From Rhodothalassium salexigens DSM 2132 (GTDB taxonomy: Bacteria; Pseudomonadota; Alphaproteobacteria; Sphingomonadales; Rhodothalassiaceae), in contig NZ_SLXO01000009.1 in NCBI RefSeq assembly GCF_004341375.1, positions 123,888 through 187,887 of the forward strand: a DNA stretch of 64,000 nt, written 5' to 3'. The position numbers were made by a program, and so were the translations under genes. The notes beneath the pieces were generated by a model. That model searched no databases. It was not told where the DNA came from and saw only the letters and a program-made list of their open reading frames with translations. Below are positions 21,580 to 30,769 of this stretch, in pieces; the stretch's first letter is position 1; each line of letters opens with the position of its first letter.

Positions 21580-21616
21580 CGAAACCCCCTTGTTTACCAC
21601 AGCACAGCACTTGTTA

Positions 21617-21633
21617 GTGCGAGTCACTTGCAC
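21617..21633. promoter_or_regulatory. Predicted operator site B upstream of receptor 2
   Basis: GTGCGAGTCACTTGCAC is a 17-bp inverted repeat around a central C with only one non-complementary pair. It is the best copy of the shared site, and its centre is 46 bp upstream of the receptor start. Confidence 0.65.
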
Positions 21634-22180
21634 TTACAACAGAAGGAGGCAAGAAGGGTTTGGGGCTGTTGCTCGCTAAGCAGGCAATGATAAAGCCAGT
21701 TGCAGGGGCGAGCGCCGACCACCGGGGTCAAAATCGGGCAAACCGGGCAAGAAGGCCCCTCTTTTCCGTTGGTGATGCGGTCGGATCGCAAGCGCAGACG
21801 GCACCCTCTCCCCTCGGGGCCGATCGCCCGTGTCGATGCAAGGGGCCTTTCGCCTCTTCGTCCGTCGTAAGCCAAGCACAACAAAGCGATTCAATCGCCG
21901 CCGGTCCTTGGGCGCGTTCCCCAAGCCGGCCCGCACCTCAACCGCCGGCGCCCCTGGCTTGCCGCACCGCCTTGCGTCGGCTCACCCTGAAGGCGCAGTA
22001 AGCCAAAGCCGGTCAGGCAGGCGCTGCATTTTCAGGCCGGGTGGCAACTGTGAGCGGGCAACCGCCCTGAGCCACCACGTACCCGAAAGCCGCCCCGAAC
22101 AGCGTTCCCCCTTTAGCGCACAACCGGCCAGACCCTGGTGAAAGACGGGCCGGGCTCGATGCGCTACTAAATCCGCGATG
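21634..22180. other. Gene-free stretch between receptor 2 and the peroxidase operon
   Basis: About 550 bases between divergent transcription units. Open frames on both strands have no recognisable products or ribosome sites. A short direct repeat (CGGGCAA twice near 21738) was seen, but no RNA gene was recognised. Confidence 0.5.
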
Positions 22181-22197
22181 CCCGAAGTCACTTGCAA
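22181..22197. promoter_or_regulatory. Predicted operator site C upstream of the peroxidase-exbBD-tonB operon
   Basis: CCCGAAGTCACTTGCAA keeps the core AGTCACTTGCA of the shared site, with a degenerate left half. Its centre is 66 bp upstream of the proposed GTG start. Confidence 0.45.
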
Positions 22198-22254
22198 TTC
22201 ACTCCTAGTTGCTTAGGGTGCCGGCAGATCGACTGGGCTTGAAAGGTGACCTGC

Positions 22255-23436
22255 GTGGTTTTGTATCGTCTTGTCTTGGCTTTGGTTTTCGCGGTCGCAG
22301 CGTGTGGGGAGCCACGCCCCGCCCCAGACGCCTCCGCGTCCATCGCTCCCGATGCCGGTACCGACTCCAGTGCGCGCGCTCTGGGCTGCGGACGCCAGGT
22401 CTGCGCGCCGGGGGCGGCCTTGCGCGACGCTTATGAAGGCGCGCCGGAGACCTGGCCCGCGGCCCAGATCGACGCCGATGTGGCCTATGACGAACTGGCC
22501 GCCCTGCCTCGCCCCGAACGCGGCGGCGACGAAGCCGACAGCGCCGCCCTGGTGGCGCTGGGCGAGGCGTTGTTCCACGAACCGGCCCTCAGCCGGTCGG
22601 GCCAGATCAGTTGCGCGTCGTGCCACAACCCGGAACTGGCGTTCACCGACCGGGTGCGCACCGCCTTCGGCCACGACCGCCAGCGCGGGCGGCGCAACAC
22701 GCCGACCGTGCTCGACAAGGCCGGCCAGCCGCATTTCATGTGGGACGGCTCGGCCGCCAGCCTGGAAGCCCAAGCCGCCGGGCCGATCACCAATCCGGTC
22801 GAAATGGCCGCCGAGCCCGACCGCTTAGTCGCCCGGCTGGCCGCACGGCCGGCCTGGCGCGCCCGCTTCGCCACCGCCTTCGAGGCCGAGGCCCCGACGG
22901 ACGCCGGGGCGCGCCAACCGGTGCGCTTCGAGCGGGTGACCGCAGCGCTCGCCGCCTATCAGCGCAGCCTCCACCGGCCGACCGCCTTCGACCGGTTCAT
23001 GGCCGGCGAACACGACCGGCTCGACGACCAGCAGATCTTCGGGCTGCACCTGTTCCGCACCAAGGCGCGCTGCGCCAACTGCCACATGGGCGCGCGGCTG
23101 ACCGACGACCGCTTCCACAATCTGGGCCTGCACTATTACGGCCGCGCCTACGAAGACCATGGCCGCTATGGCGTCACCGGGCGACCGGCGGACATGGGCG
23201 CCTTCCGCACGCCAAGCCTGCGCCATGTGGGCGACACCGCGCCTTACATGCACAACGGCCTGTTCCCGACTCTGGTCGGCGTCGTCAATCTCTACAACGC
23301 CGGCGGCGCGCACCCCTCGCCGCGCGCCGACCAGGCCCAAGACCCGCTGTTTCCCGCCACCAGCGACCGCCTGCGCCCACTCGATCTCAGCCGCCAGGAG
23401 GTCGAGGCGCTGGCGGCGTTCCTCGACGCGCTTTGA
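22255..23436 (+). CDS. Di-haem cytochrome c peroxidase/MauG-family protein
   Basis: This is a periplasmic or membrane-anchored di-haem enzyme of the CCP/MauG family. Two c-type haem sites are visible, CASCH (about residue 121) and CANCH (about 275), with family motifs RNTPTVLDKAG, MWDGSAASLEAQA, NPVEMA and YMHNGLFPTL. The N-terminus has a lipobox-like AVAAC, so it may be a lipoprotein, followed by a short Pro/Ala linker and an extra Cys pair (CGRQVC). The start is uncertain: GTG 22255 has AAAGGTGA just upstream, and GTG 22246 is in frame. It is the first gene of an apparent operon with exbB, exbD and tonB, which is unusual. Family members use peroxide or oxidise protein or peptide substrates; which applies here is unknown. 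Confidence 0.85.
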   Translation: MVLYRLVLALVFAVAACGEPRPAPDASASIAPDAGTDSSARALGCGRQVCAPGAALRDAYEGAPETWPAAQIDADVAYDELAALPRPERGGDEADSAALVALGEALFHEPALSRSGQISCASCHNPELAFTDRVRTAFGHDRQRGRRNTPTVLDKAGQPHFMWDGSAASLEAQAAGPITNPVEMAAEPDRLVARLAARPAWRARFATAFEAEAPTDAGARQPVRFERVTAALAAYQRSLHRPTAFDRFMAGEHDRLDDQQIFGLHLFRTKARCANCHMGARLTDDRFHNLGLHYYGRAYEDHGRYGVTGRPADMGAFRTPSLRHVGDTAPYMHNGLFPTLVGVVNLYNAGGAHPSPRADQAQDPLFPATSDRLRPLDLSRQEVEALAAFLDAL

Positions 23437-23447
23437 GGAGGTTCGTC

Positions 23448-24113
23448 ATGGCATCCCTGCTCGCGTCCCCGATGTTCTGGAGCACCCTGCCGCTCGCCCT
23501 GTGTTCGGTGGTCGCCGCGGCGTTGATCGCCGACCGGCTGATCGCCATGGCGCGCACCGGCCGGCTTGACGCCGCCACCCGCCAGCGCATCGACCGAGCC
23601 CTCGACGACGGCGCGCCGGGCCGGGCGCTCGACGCGCTGACCGCCGAGCGGCCGTTCTTCGCCCGGTCCGCCCACACGCTGGCGCACATGGCCGCCGCGC
23701 CCAAGGCGCTGCGCGACGAGGCGACCAGCGTGGCGCTGGGCGAAGACCTGGCCCGGCTCACCCGGCGGCGCAGCGGCCTGGTGACGCTGGCCGCGCTGGC
23801 GCCGATGCTGGGGCTTCTGGGCACCGTGGTCGGCATGATGGAGGCGTTCCGCGCGCTCGAAGCGCTCGACGGCCCGGTCGAACCGGCGGTGGTCGCCGGC
23901 GGCCTGTGGCAGGCGCTGATCACCACCGGCATCGGCCTGTCGATCGCGGTGCCGTGCCTGCTGGTCAGCGCCTGGGTCCGGTCCTGGGCCGGGGCCCAAG
24001 GGGCCGCTGCTGCTGCGCTGCTGACCCGCGTCTCGATCGCCCTCGAAGCCCGCGAATTGCGCGTCGACCAGCCGGCCGACCGGCCGGTGGCAGCCCCGGG
24101 AGGCCGGCCATGA
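23448..24113 (+). CDS. exbB: ExbB/TolQ/MotA-family proton channel subunit
   Basis: This is the inner membrane channel subunit that harnesses the proton gradient for TonB. In 221 residues there is an N-terminal membrane helix (MFWSTLPLALCSVVAAALIA), a cytoplasmic loop and two C-terminal helices with the family signature (LAALAPMLGLLGTVVGMMEA and ALITTGIGLSIAVPCLLVSA). GGAGG lies seven bases before the ATG. It begins 11 bases after the peroxidase gene stop and overlaps exbD by 4 bases, so the genes are almost certainly one operon. The assignment to ExbB rather than TolQ rests on the neighbouring tonB-like gene. Confidence 0.92.
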   Translation: MASLLASPMFWSTLPLALCSVVAAALIADRLIAMARTGRLDAATRQRIDRALDDGAPGRALDALTAERPFFARSAHTLAHMAAAPKALRDEATSVALGEDLARLTRRRSGLVTLAALAPMLGLLGTVVGMMEAFRALEALDGPVEPAVVAGGLWQALITTGIGLSIAVPCLLVSAWVRSWAGAQGAAAAALLTRVSIALEARELRVDQPADRPVAAPGGRP

Positions 24114-24610
24114 TCGGCCCCGGAGCCACCGGCTCACGCGCGCCCGGCCCGCTGGCCGGGCTGAGCGACGCCGAAGCCGACGAGACCGGCGGCAACGCGC
24201 TGATGCCGCTCGTCGACGTGGTGTTCATGCTGGTGGTGTTTTTGCTGCTGACCGCCAATGCGGTGTCCTATGCGCTGAAGGTGGACACGCCCGAAGCCGC
24301 CGGCGCCCAAGCCCACGAAGCCCGCGAGACGGTGGTTCTGACCGCCCCCCATGGCGGCCGGGGTTGGCAGGTGGACGGCGCCGCCCACGCCACGGCCCAA
24401 GCCGCCCGGCGCGCGGTGGTGCAAGCGCTCGACGCCCGGCCGGACGCGGTGCTGGTGGTCGCCGCAGCCGCCGACAGCTCGGCCCAGGACCTGATCGACG
24501 CGCTGGAGATGGCGCGCCAGGCCGGCGCCCGGTCGGTCGACGTGGCGGCCCGGCCCCTTGGCCAGGCAGCAGCGCCCGGACAGTCCGCACAACAAGGAGC
24601 ACAGCCATGA
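24110..24610 (+). CDS. exbD: ExbD/TolR-family protein
   Basis: This is the second subunit of the TonB energising motor. The 166 residues carry the single N-terminal membrane helix with the conserved proton-carrying Asp in LMPLVDVVFMLVVFLLLT, followed by a periplasmic domain (VVQALDARPDAVLVVAAAAD and LIDALEMARQAGARSVDVA). The start overlaps the exbB stop as ATGA, and its own stop overlaps the tonB start in the same way. The last 15 residues are an Ala/Gln-rich tail. Confidence 0.92.
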   Translation: MIGPGATGSRAPGPLAGLSDAEADETGGNALMPLVDVVFMLVVFLLLTANAVSYALKVDTPEAAGAQAHEARETVVLTAPHGGRGWQVDGAAHATAQAARRAVVQALDARPDAVLVVAAAADSSAQDLIDALEMARQAGARSVDVAARPLGQAAAPGQSAQQGAQP

Positions 24611-25437
24611 CCCGCTGGCGCGGTTTTCCGCTGCTGTTGGGCGCCTCGGCGCTGGTCCACGCGGCTGCGGCCGCCGCCTTCACCGCGCAATGGGCGCCGC
24701 CCCCCAAAACCGTCGCCCCGGCGCATCTGCATATCGCGCTGGGCTCGGCCGGGGCGACGGCGGGCGGCCCGGCGACCGTCGAGCCGAGCGCCGCGCCGGT
24801 CAAGGCCAGCCAACCCACGCCCACCCCCACCGAGTCGCGCCGGACCGCCGAGGCAAGGCCCGAACCGCTGCCGGCCGCCGACGGCCCGTTGCCGGCGGCC
24901 AAGCCGGTGCCCGATCCCCAGACCGACCCCGCCCCTGAGACCGAGCCGGCCGAAGCGACGCCCGAGACGCCCCCGGAGCGGCAGGAGACCGAGGCCCCGG
25001 ACGAGCCGGTCGAGCGCGCCCAGACCGAGCGCCGGACGCTGGCCAGCGCGGCGTCGGTGCGGGGCAATGCCGGGCTGAGCGGCACCGAGCGCGTCAGCGA
25101 CCAACCCGACACCGAGGGCGAGACCGACCGGGCCGGCGCCCAAACCCTGGCCGCCGACCATGACGCGCGGGTGCTGGCCCGGTTCAGCGCCGCCAAGCGC
25201 TACCCCGCCGCTGCCCGGCTGCGCGGCCAGGAGGGCACGGTGGCGGTGCGCTTCACCCTCGACCGCGCCGGTAGGGTGCTGGCAGCGGAGTTGGCCGGGG
25301 CGTCCGGCCGGCGCACGCTCGACAAGGCGGCGCTGGACCAGGTGCACCGCGCCGCCCCCTATCCCGCAGCCCCCGAGGGCAGCCGCTGGCACCGGCGCAC
25401 CTATGTGTCGAGCGTCGCCTTCCACCTGAACCGCTGA
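24607..25437 (+). CDS. tonB: TonB-family energy transducer
   Basis: This protein couples the ExbB-ExbD motor to outer membrane receptors. The 276 residues comprise an N-terminal signal-anchor helix (GFPLLLGASALVHAAAAAA), a long Pro/Glu/Ala-rich periplasm-spanning region (about 50-190) and a C-terminal TonB domain with RYPAAARLRGQEGTVAVRF and the terminal strand YVSSVAFHLNR. The 4-base overlap with exbD marks translational coupling. Lying beside several receptor genes and sharing a predicted operator with them, it probably serves those receptors specifically rather than being the general TonB of the cell. Confidence 0.92.
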   Translation: MTRWRGFPLLLGASALVHAAAAAAFTAQWAPPPKTVAPAHLHIALGSAGATAGGPATVEPSAAPVKASQPTPTPTESRRTAEARPEPLPAADGPLPAAKPVPDPQTDPAPETEPAEATPETPPERQETEAPDEPVERAQTERRTLASAASVRGNAGLSGTERVSDQPDTEGETDRAGAQTLAADHDARVLARFSAAKRYPAAARLRGQEGTVAVRFTLDRAGRVLAAELAGASGRRTLDKAALDQVHRAAPYPAAPEGSRWHRRTYVSSVAFHLNR

Positions 25438-25470
25438 CCGGGCGCGGCGGGGCGTGCACCGCACACCGGC

Positions 25471-26424
25471 TTATCCGCGCCGGGCGTGGCGCCAATGGCT
25501 CGGCGGGCAGCCGTAGCGGCGGCGAAACGCGGCGGCGAACTTGGCCGGGTTGGCATAACCCACCGCCGCCGCCGTGGCGGTCACCGGCTCGCCGGCCAAT
25601 AACAAGTCCTGCGCGCGCGCCATGCGCCGGTCGGTGAGATAGGCGAACGGCGTGCGCCCGGTGGCCTGGGCGAACGCCTTGGTGAACGCGCTGGCGTCCA
25701 TGCGCGCCATTGCCGCCATCTCGGCCACGGCCACACCGTCGCCGAGGCGCGCCTCGATCAGGTCGAGCACCCGGGCCAGACGCTGGCCGCGCAACCGCCC
25801 GACCCGGCCGCAGGCGCACCCGCCCGACGGCGGGTCGAGAGCGGCCAGGCGCCCCAGCACCAACGCCAGCCCATGGTCGAAAAACGCTCCCGACGCACCA
25901 TGGTCGTCGGCGGTGCGCATCATCGCGGTGATCACCGACGCCACCGCCGGGTCCTGGGTCAGCCGTGCGGCGGCCGCCGCCAGATCGTCGGGGCCGAGCG
26001 CCGGCCGGTCGTCGGGCCAGCGAAAGCGCGCCAGGTCCACCGCCAGGCCGATCATGGTCACCGGCGAGGTGGTGGCCCAGCCCGACTGGCCCGCCGGGTT
26101 GACCGCCAGCGCGCCCACAGCCCAGGGCAGACACAGCCGGGTGTCGCCGTCGCAATGGGCATAGCGCGCCGGGCGGCCCACATTGAGCGCCAGCTTGGTC
26201 AAGCCGCTGGCGTCGACGAAACCGTCGAAGGCGCCAAAACGACTTTCGACCATCAACACCGCCCCATCGGGGGCAGCCACCAAGCGCGTGCCCGCGCCAT
26301 ACCGGCCAAGCGCCCGCGCCAAAGCGGCGCCATCGCCCGAGCCGGCCGCGCCCTCGCACCGCCCGCCACCGCCTGCGTCCCCGCCGGCCGCCGCCTTGGC
26401 GCCCGCACCGCGCTCATCGTTCAT
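25471..26424 (-). CDS. AraC-family regulator 1 (beside receptor 3)
   Basis: This is a 317-residue transcription factor with a C-terminal double helix-turn-helix of the AraC/XylS type (VAEMAAMARMDASAFTKAFA; then VTATAAAVGYANPAKFAAAF and RRRYGCPPSHWR). The N-terminal sensor region is unrecognised, starts with a Gly/Ala-rich segment and has a short Cys pair (CACG) near residue 198. It is convergent with tonB and divergent from a receptor gene whose promoter region carries a 17-bp direct repeat spaced by 30 bp. This layout is typical of siderophore-type regulators such as PchR and AlcR, which activate the adjacent receptor in response to the imported ligand; that role is inference. Confidence 0.85.
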   Translation of the reverse strand: MNDERGAGAKAAAGGDAGGGGRCEGAAGSGDGAALARALGRYGAGTRLVAAPDGAVLMVESRFGAFDGFVDASGLTKLALNVGRPARYAHCDGDTRLCLPWAVGALAVNPAGQSGWATTSPVTMIGLAVDLARFRWPDDRPALGPDDLAAAAARLTQDPAVASVITAMMRTADDHGASGAFFDHGLALVLGRLAALDPPSGGCACGRVGRLRGQRLARVLDLIEARLGDGVAVAEMAAMARMDASAFTKAFAQATGRTPFAYLTDRRMARAQDLLLAGEPVTATAAAVGYANPAKFAAAFRRRYGCPPSHWRHARRG

Positions 26425-26563
26425 CTACGCCCCCTTGCCCGGCAACCGACCACGCCAGGGCGCCCGCGCGCCGGACCGGATGCCCCGTCGACCGCCCCTG
26501 GCCACCCGACCGGGCCGACCGGGGCAACCGGGGCGATCCGCCGCTAGGGGCCCCGGCAATTTG

Positions 26564-26610
26564 CACCGGTTTCGGAGTGGAAACCTCAATTAACACCTGT
26601 TTTGGAGTGG
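26564..26610. promoter_or_regulatory. 17-bp direct repeat, 30 bp apart, between AraC 1 and receptor 3
   Basis: CACCGGTTTCGGAGTGG (26564-26580) and CACCTGTTTTGGAGTGG (26594-26610) match at 15 of 17 positions and are exactly 30 bp apart, roughly three helical turns, so both lie on one face of the DNA. AraC-family activators bind such direct repeats. The repeat lies 114-160 bp before the receptor start. Confidence 0.65.
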
Positions 26611-26723
26611 TTGACACGGATCGCGGGGCCTATCAAGGCGCAATTGAAACTCGATTGCAATTAAACGGTGCCGCTGTCCGCCACCCGGCGGCGGCCACCC
26701 CATGACAGGTAAGCCGTTCGATC

Positions 26724-28976
<2,253 letters not shown>

Positions 28977-28989
28977 CCCGCCACTCAAA

Positions 28990-29034
28990 GCCGGGGCGAG
29001 CAGAGGCGACGGTCGCCGCCCTGCCCGCCCCGGC
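28990..29034 (+). terminator. Probable terminator after receptor 3
   Basis: A 9-bp outer stem (GCCGGGGCG at 28990-28998, complement at 29026-29034) encloses a smaller inner GGCGAC/GTCGCC stem. It begins 13 bases after the receptor stop and has no T run. Confidence 0.5.
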
Positions 29035-29129
29035 CTTGCGACCTGCTTGCGCCTTACTTGCGACTGCGTATCATGCGCATCAAGATGAGCCGCAGGCGTG
29101 AAGCCCCACCCCAAGCGAGTGCTCCCCCC

Positions 29130-29831
29130 ATGACAACGAAACCAGCGACAACGAAACCGGCGGAAAAATCGAGCATGACCTCCTTGCAGGCGGTGACCAT
29201 GGCGCTGCTCAGCGCCGGGTTGGTGGTGGCGGTGGTCTGGCGGTGGCAGACCATCGGCTGGCCGGGCCTGGTGTGGTTGGTCGGGTTCGTCGCCATGTGC
29301 GCGATCCGCAGGCCCTATGCGCGGCGGGTGCGCGGCAATCGGATCGTCCAGGCCCACAAGGATCTGGGCGAGCATGTGGTGTTGGGGGCCATGTTCGCGA
29401 CCATGATGATCCTGCCGCTCGGCCATCTGGCCACCGGGCTCGGCGGTTTTGCCGATTATCCGCTGCCGGTGTGGGCGAGCGGCATCGGTGCGGCGCTGCA
29501 AATCCCGTTTTTGTGGCTGTTCTGGCGCGCCCACGCCGATCTGGGCCGTAACTGGAGCCCGAGCCTGGAGGTCCGCGAGGATCACGGCCTGGTCAGCGAC
29601 GGCGTCTACGCGCGGGTCCGCCATCCCATGTACACGGCCATTGCCCTGTCCTGTCTGGCCCAGGCGCTCTTGATCCCCAACGCCATCGCCGGCGCGCTGG
29701 CGATCCCGGCGTTCGGGCTCTTGTGGGCGGTCCGGGTACCGAGGGAAGAGGCCATGCTGCGCCGCCAATTCGCCGGCGCCTACGACGCCTATGCCGCGCG
29801 CACCGGCGCGCTGTGGCCGCGCTGGCCCTGA
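29130..29831 (+). CDS. Isoprenylcysteine carboxyl methyltransferase-like membrane protein
   Basis: This is a 233-residue membrane protein of the ICMT/phospholipid methyltransferase superfamily. Four or five hydrophobic segments are visible, and the C-terminal catalytic region carries the family signature: LGRNWSPSLEVREDHGLVSD, RVRHPMYTAIALSC, then the PREEAMLRRQFAGAYDAYAAR segment. In bacteria such proteins methylate small lipophilic or unknown substrates, so no specific reaction can be given. The start is unclear: ATG 29130 gives a plausible cytoplasmic tail, while ATG 29073, 29085 and an earlier codon at 29058 are in frame. None has a clear ribosome site. Confidence 0.85.
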   Translation: MTTKPATTKPAEKSSMTSLQAVTMALLSAGLVVAVVWRWQTIGWPGLVWLVGFVAMCAIRRPYARRVRGNRIVQAHKDLGEHVVLGAMFATMMILPLGHLATGLGGFADYPLPVWASGIGAALQIPFLWLFWRAHADLGRNWSPSLEVREDHGLVSDGVYARVRHPMYTAIALSCLAQALLIPNAIAGALAIPAFGLLWAVRVPREEAMLRRQFAGAYDAYAARTGALWPRWP

Positions 29832-29970
29832 CGTGCTGCGGCAATCATTGGCAGAATCGGAACACAGCGAGGATTGACCCCTGCCCGCCGGCCAATCAGT
29901 AACGCGCCCCAAAAATGACCGTAACGCGCTTGACGGCGCGGATCAAAAAACCTAAGCATTGCGCTCTGTT

Positions 29971-30044
29971 GGCGCGGTGGCGGAGTGGTTACGCAGAGGA
30001 CTGCAAATCCTTGTACACGGGTTCGAATCCCGTCCGCGCCTCCA
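29971..30044 (+). tRNA. tRNA-Cys (anticodon GCA)
   Basis: A complete cloverleaf is visible: acceptor GGCGCGG paired with CCGCGCC, anticodon stem AGGA-CTGCAAA-TCCT with anticodon GCA, T arm CGGG-TTCGAAT-CCCG, discriminator T and encoded CCA. The total is 74 bases. Confidence 0.95.
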
Positions 30045-30128
30045 TCGCCTCCGATCCGCGCCAGACGGCCTGAGCCGTGCTCCGCTCAAGACCGCGGGTC
30101 CAGGGGCCAAGCCCCTCCCCACAGCGCC

Positions 30129-30539
30129 ATGACCAGATCCCCCTCGCCAGCCCCCGACCCTGAGCCGCCCCAAGCGTCGGCCAATGATTTTGTCGTCGTG
30201 CTCGACGCCGACGCGCTCGGCGACCGGGAAAGCCGGGCGGTGTGGGTGCACGGACGCGCGGTGCTGATCTGCCGGGTCGGACGGCGCCATTTCGCGGTCG
30301 CCAATCGCTGCCCCCATGCCGGCCGGCCGCTGGCGGGCGGACGCCTGAGCCAGCGCCCGTTCGGCCGGCCGACGCTCGCCTGCCCGGTGCACGACGCCCG
30401 CTTCGACCTGACCACCGGCGCGGTGCGCAGCCGGCTGACCCAAAAGCGGCTTGAAACCTACCCCGTGCGCGTGGTCGACGGCCGCGTCGAGGTGGCGGTG
30501 CCGCCTGCCCATCCCGAGCCCATGGACGACGACGCCTGA
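30129..30539 (+). CDS. Small Rieske [2Fe-2S] protein
   Basis: This is a 136-residue soluble protein with one Rieske fold. The cluster ligands are seen in NRCPHAGRPLAGG and ACPVHDARFD (C-x-H and C-x2-H), which fits a NirD/ferredoxin-like or oxygenase ferredoxin component rather than a membrane bc1 Rieske protein, since no N-terminal helix is present. The start at 30129 follows tRNA-Cys by 84 bases and has no clear ribosome site. There is no oxygenase or reductase partner nearby, so the redox partner is unknown. The N-terminal 20 residues are Pro/Ser-rich. Confidence 0.85.
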   Translation: MTRSPSPAPDPEPPQASANDFVVVLDADALGDRESRAVWVHGRAVLICRVGRRHFAVANRCPHAGRPLAGGRLSQRPFGRPTLACPVHDARFDLTTGAVRSRLTQKRLETYPVRVVDGRVEVAVPPAHPEPMDDDA

Positions 30540-30712
30540 GCCCGCGCCCCTGATCCCCGCTGCAGCCTGGGCCGCGCGCCGGGCTGCCGCCCGCCCTGTC
30601 AACTCGTCCGCCGATCAAGTCCCCCACTCCCGGCGCGCGCTCCCCTCGGTCGCCTAAGTCGGCCGCTGAAATCGGTCGCTGGCGCCCGCTGCCGCCCAGC
30701 GCCAAACGAAAA

Positions 30713-30741
30713 CCCCCGCCCGGCGGTCGGCCGAGCGGGGG
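30713..30741 (-). terminator. Terminator after the BNR-repeat gene
   Basis: On the minus strand a GC hairpin (7-bp stem GCGGGGG/CCCCCGC plus inner pairs) is followed by TTTTCGTTT, about 30 bases past the stop of the BNR-repeat gene. Confidence 0.75.
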
Positions 30742-30769
30742 GATCGCGAACCGGCGCAGGCGCGCCGGA

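Noticed and set aside
21660..22001. A possible 113-codon gene between receptor 2 and the peroxidase operon
   Set aside because: Composition is random-like, no ribosome site is present and overlapping frames on the other strand are equally open.
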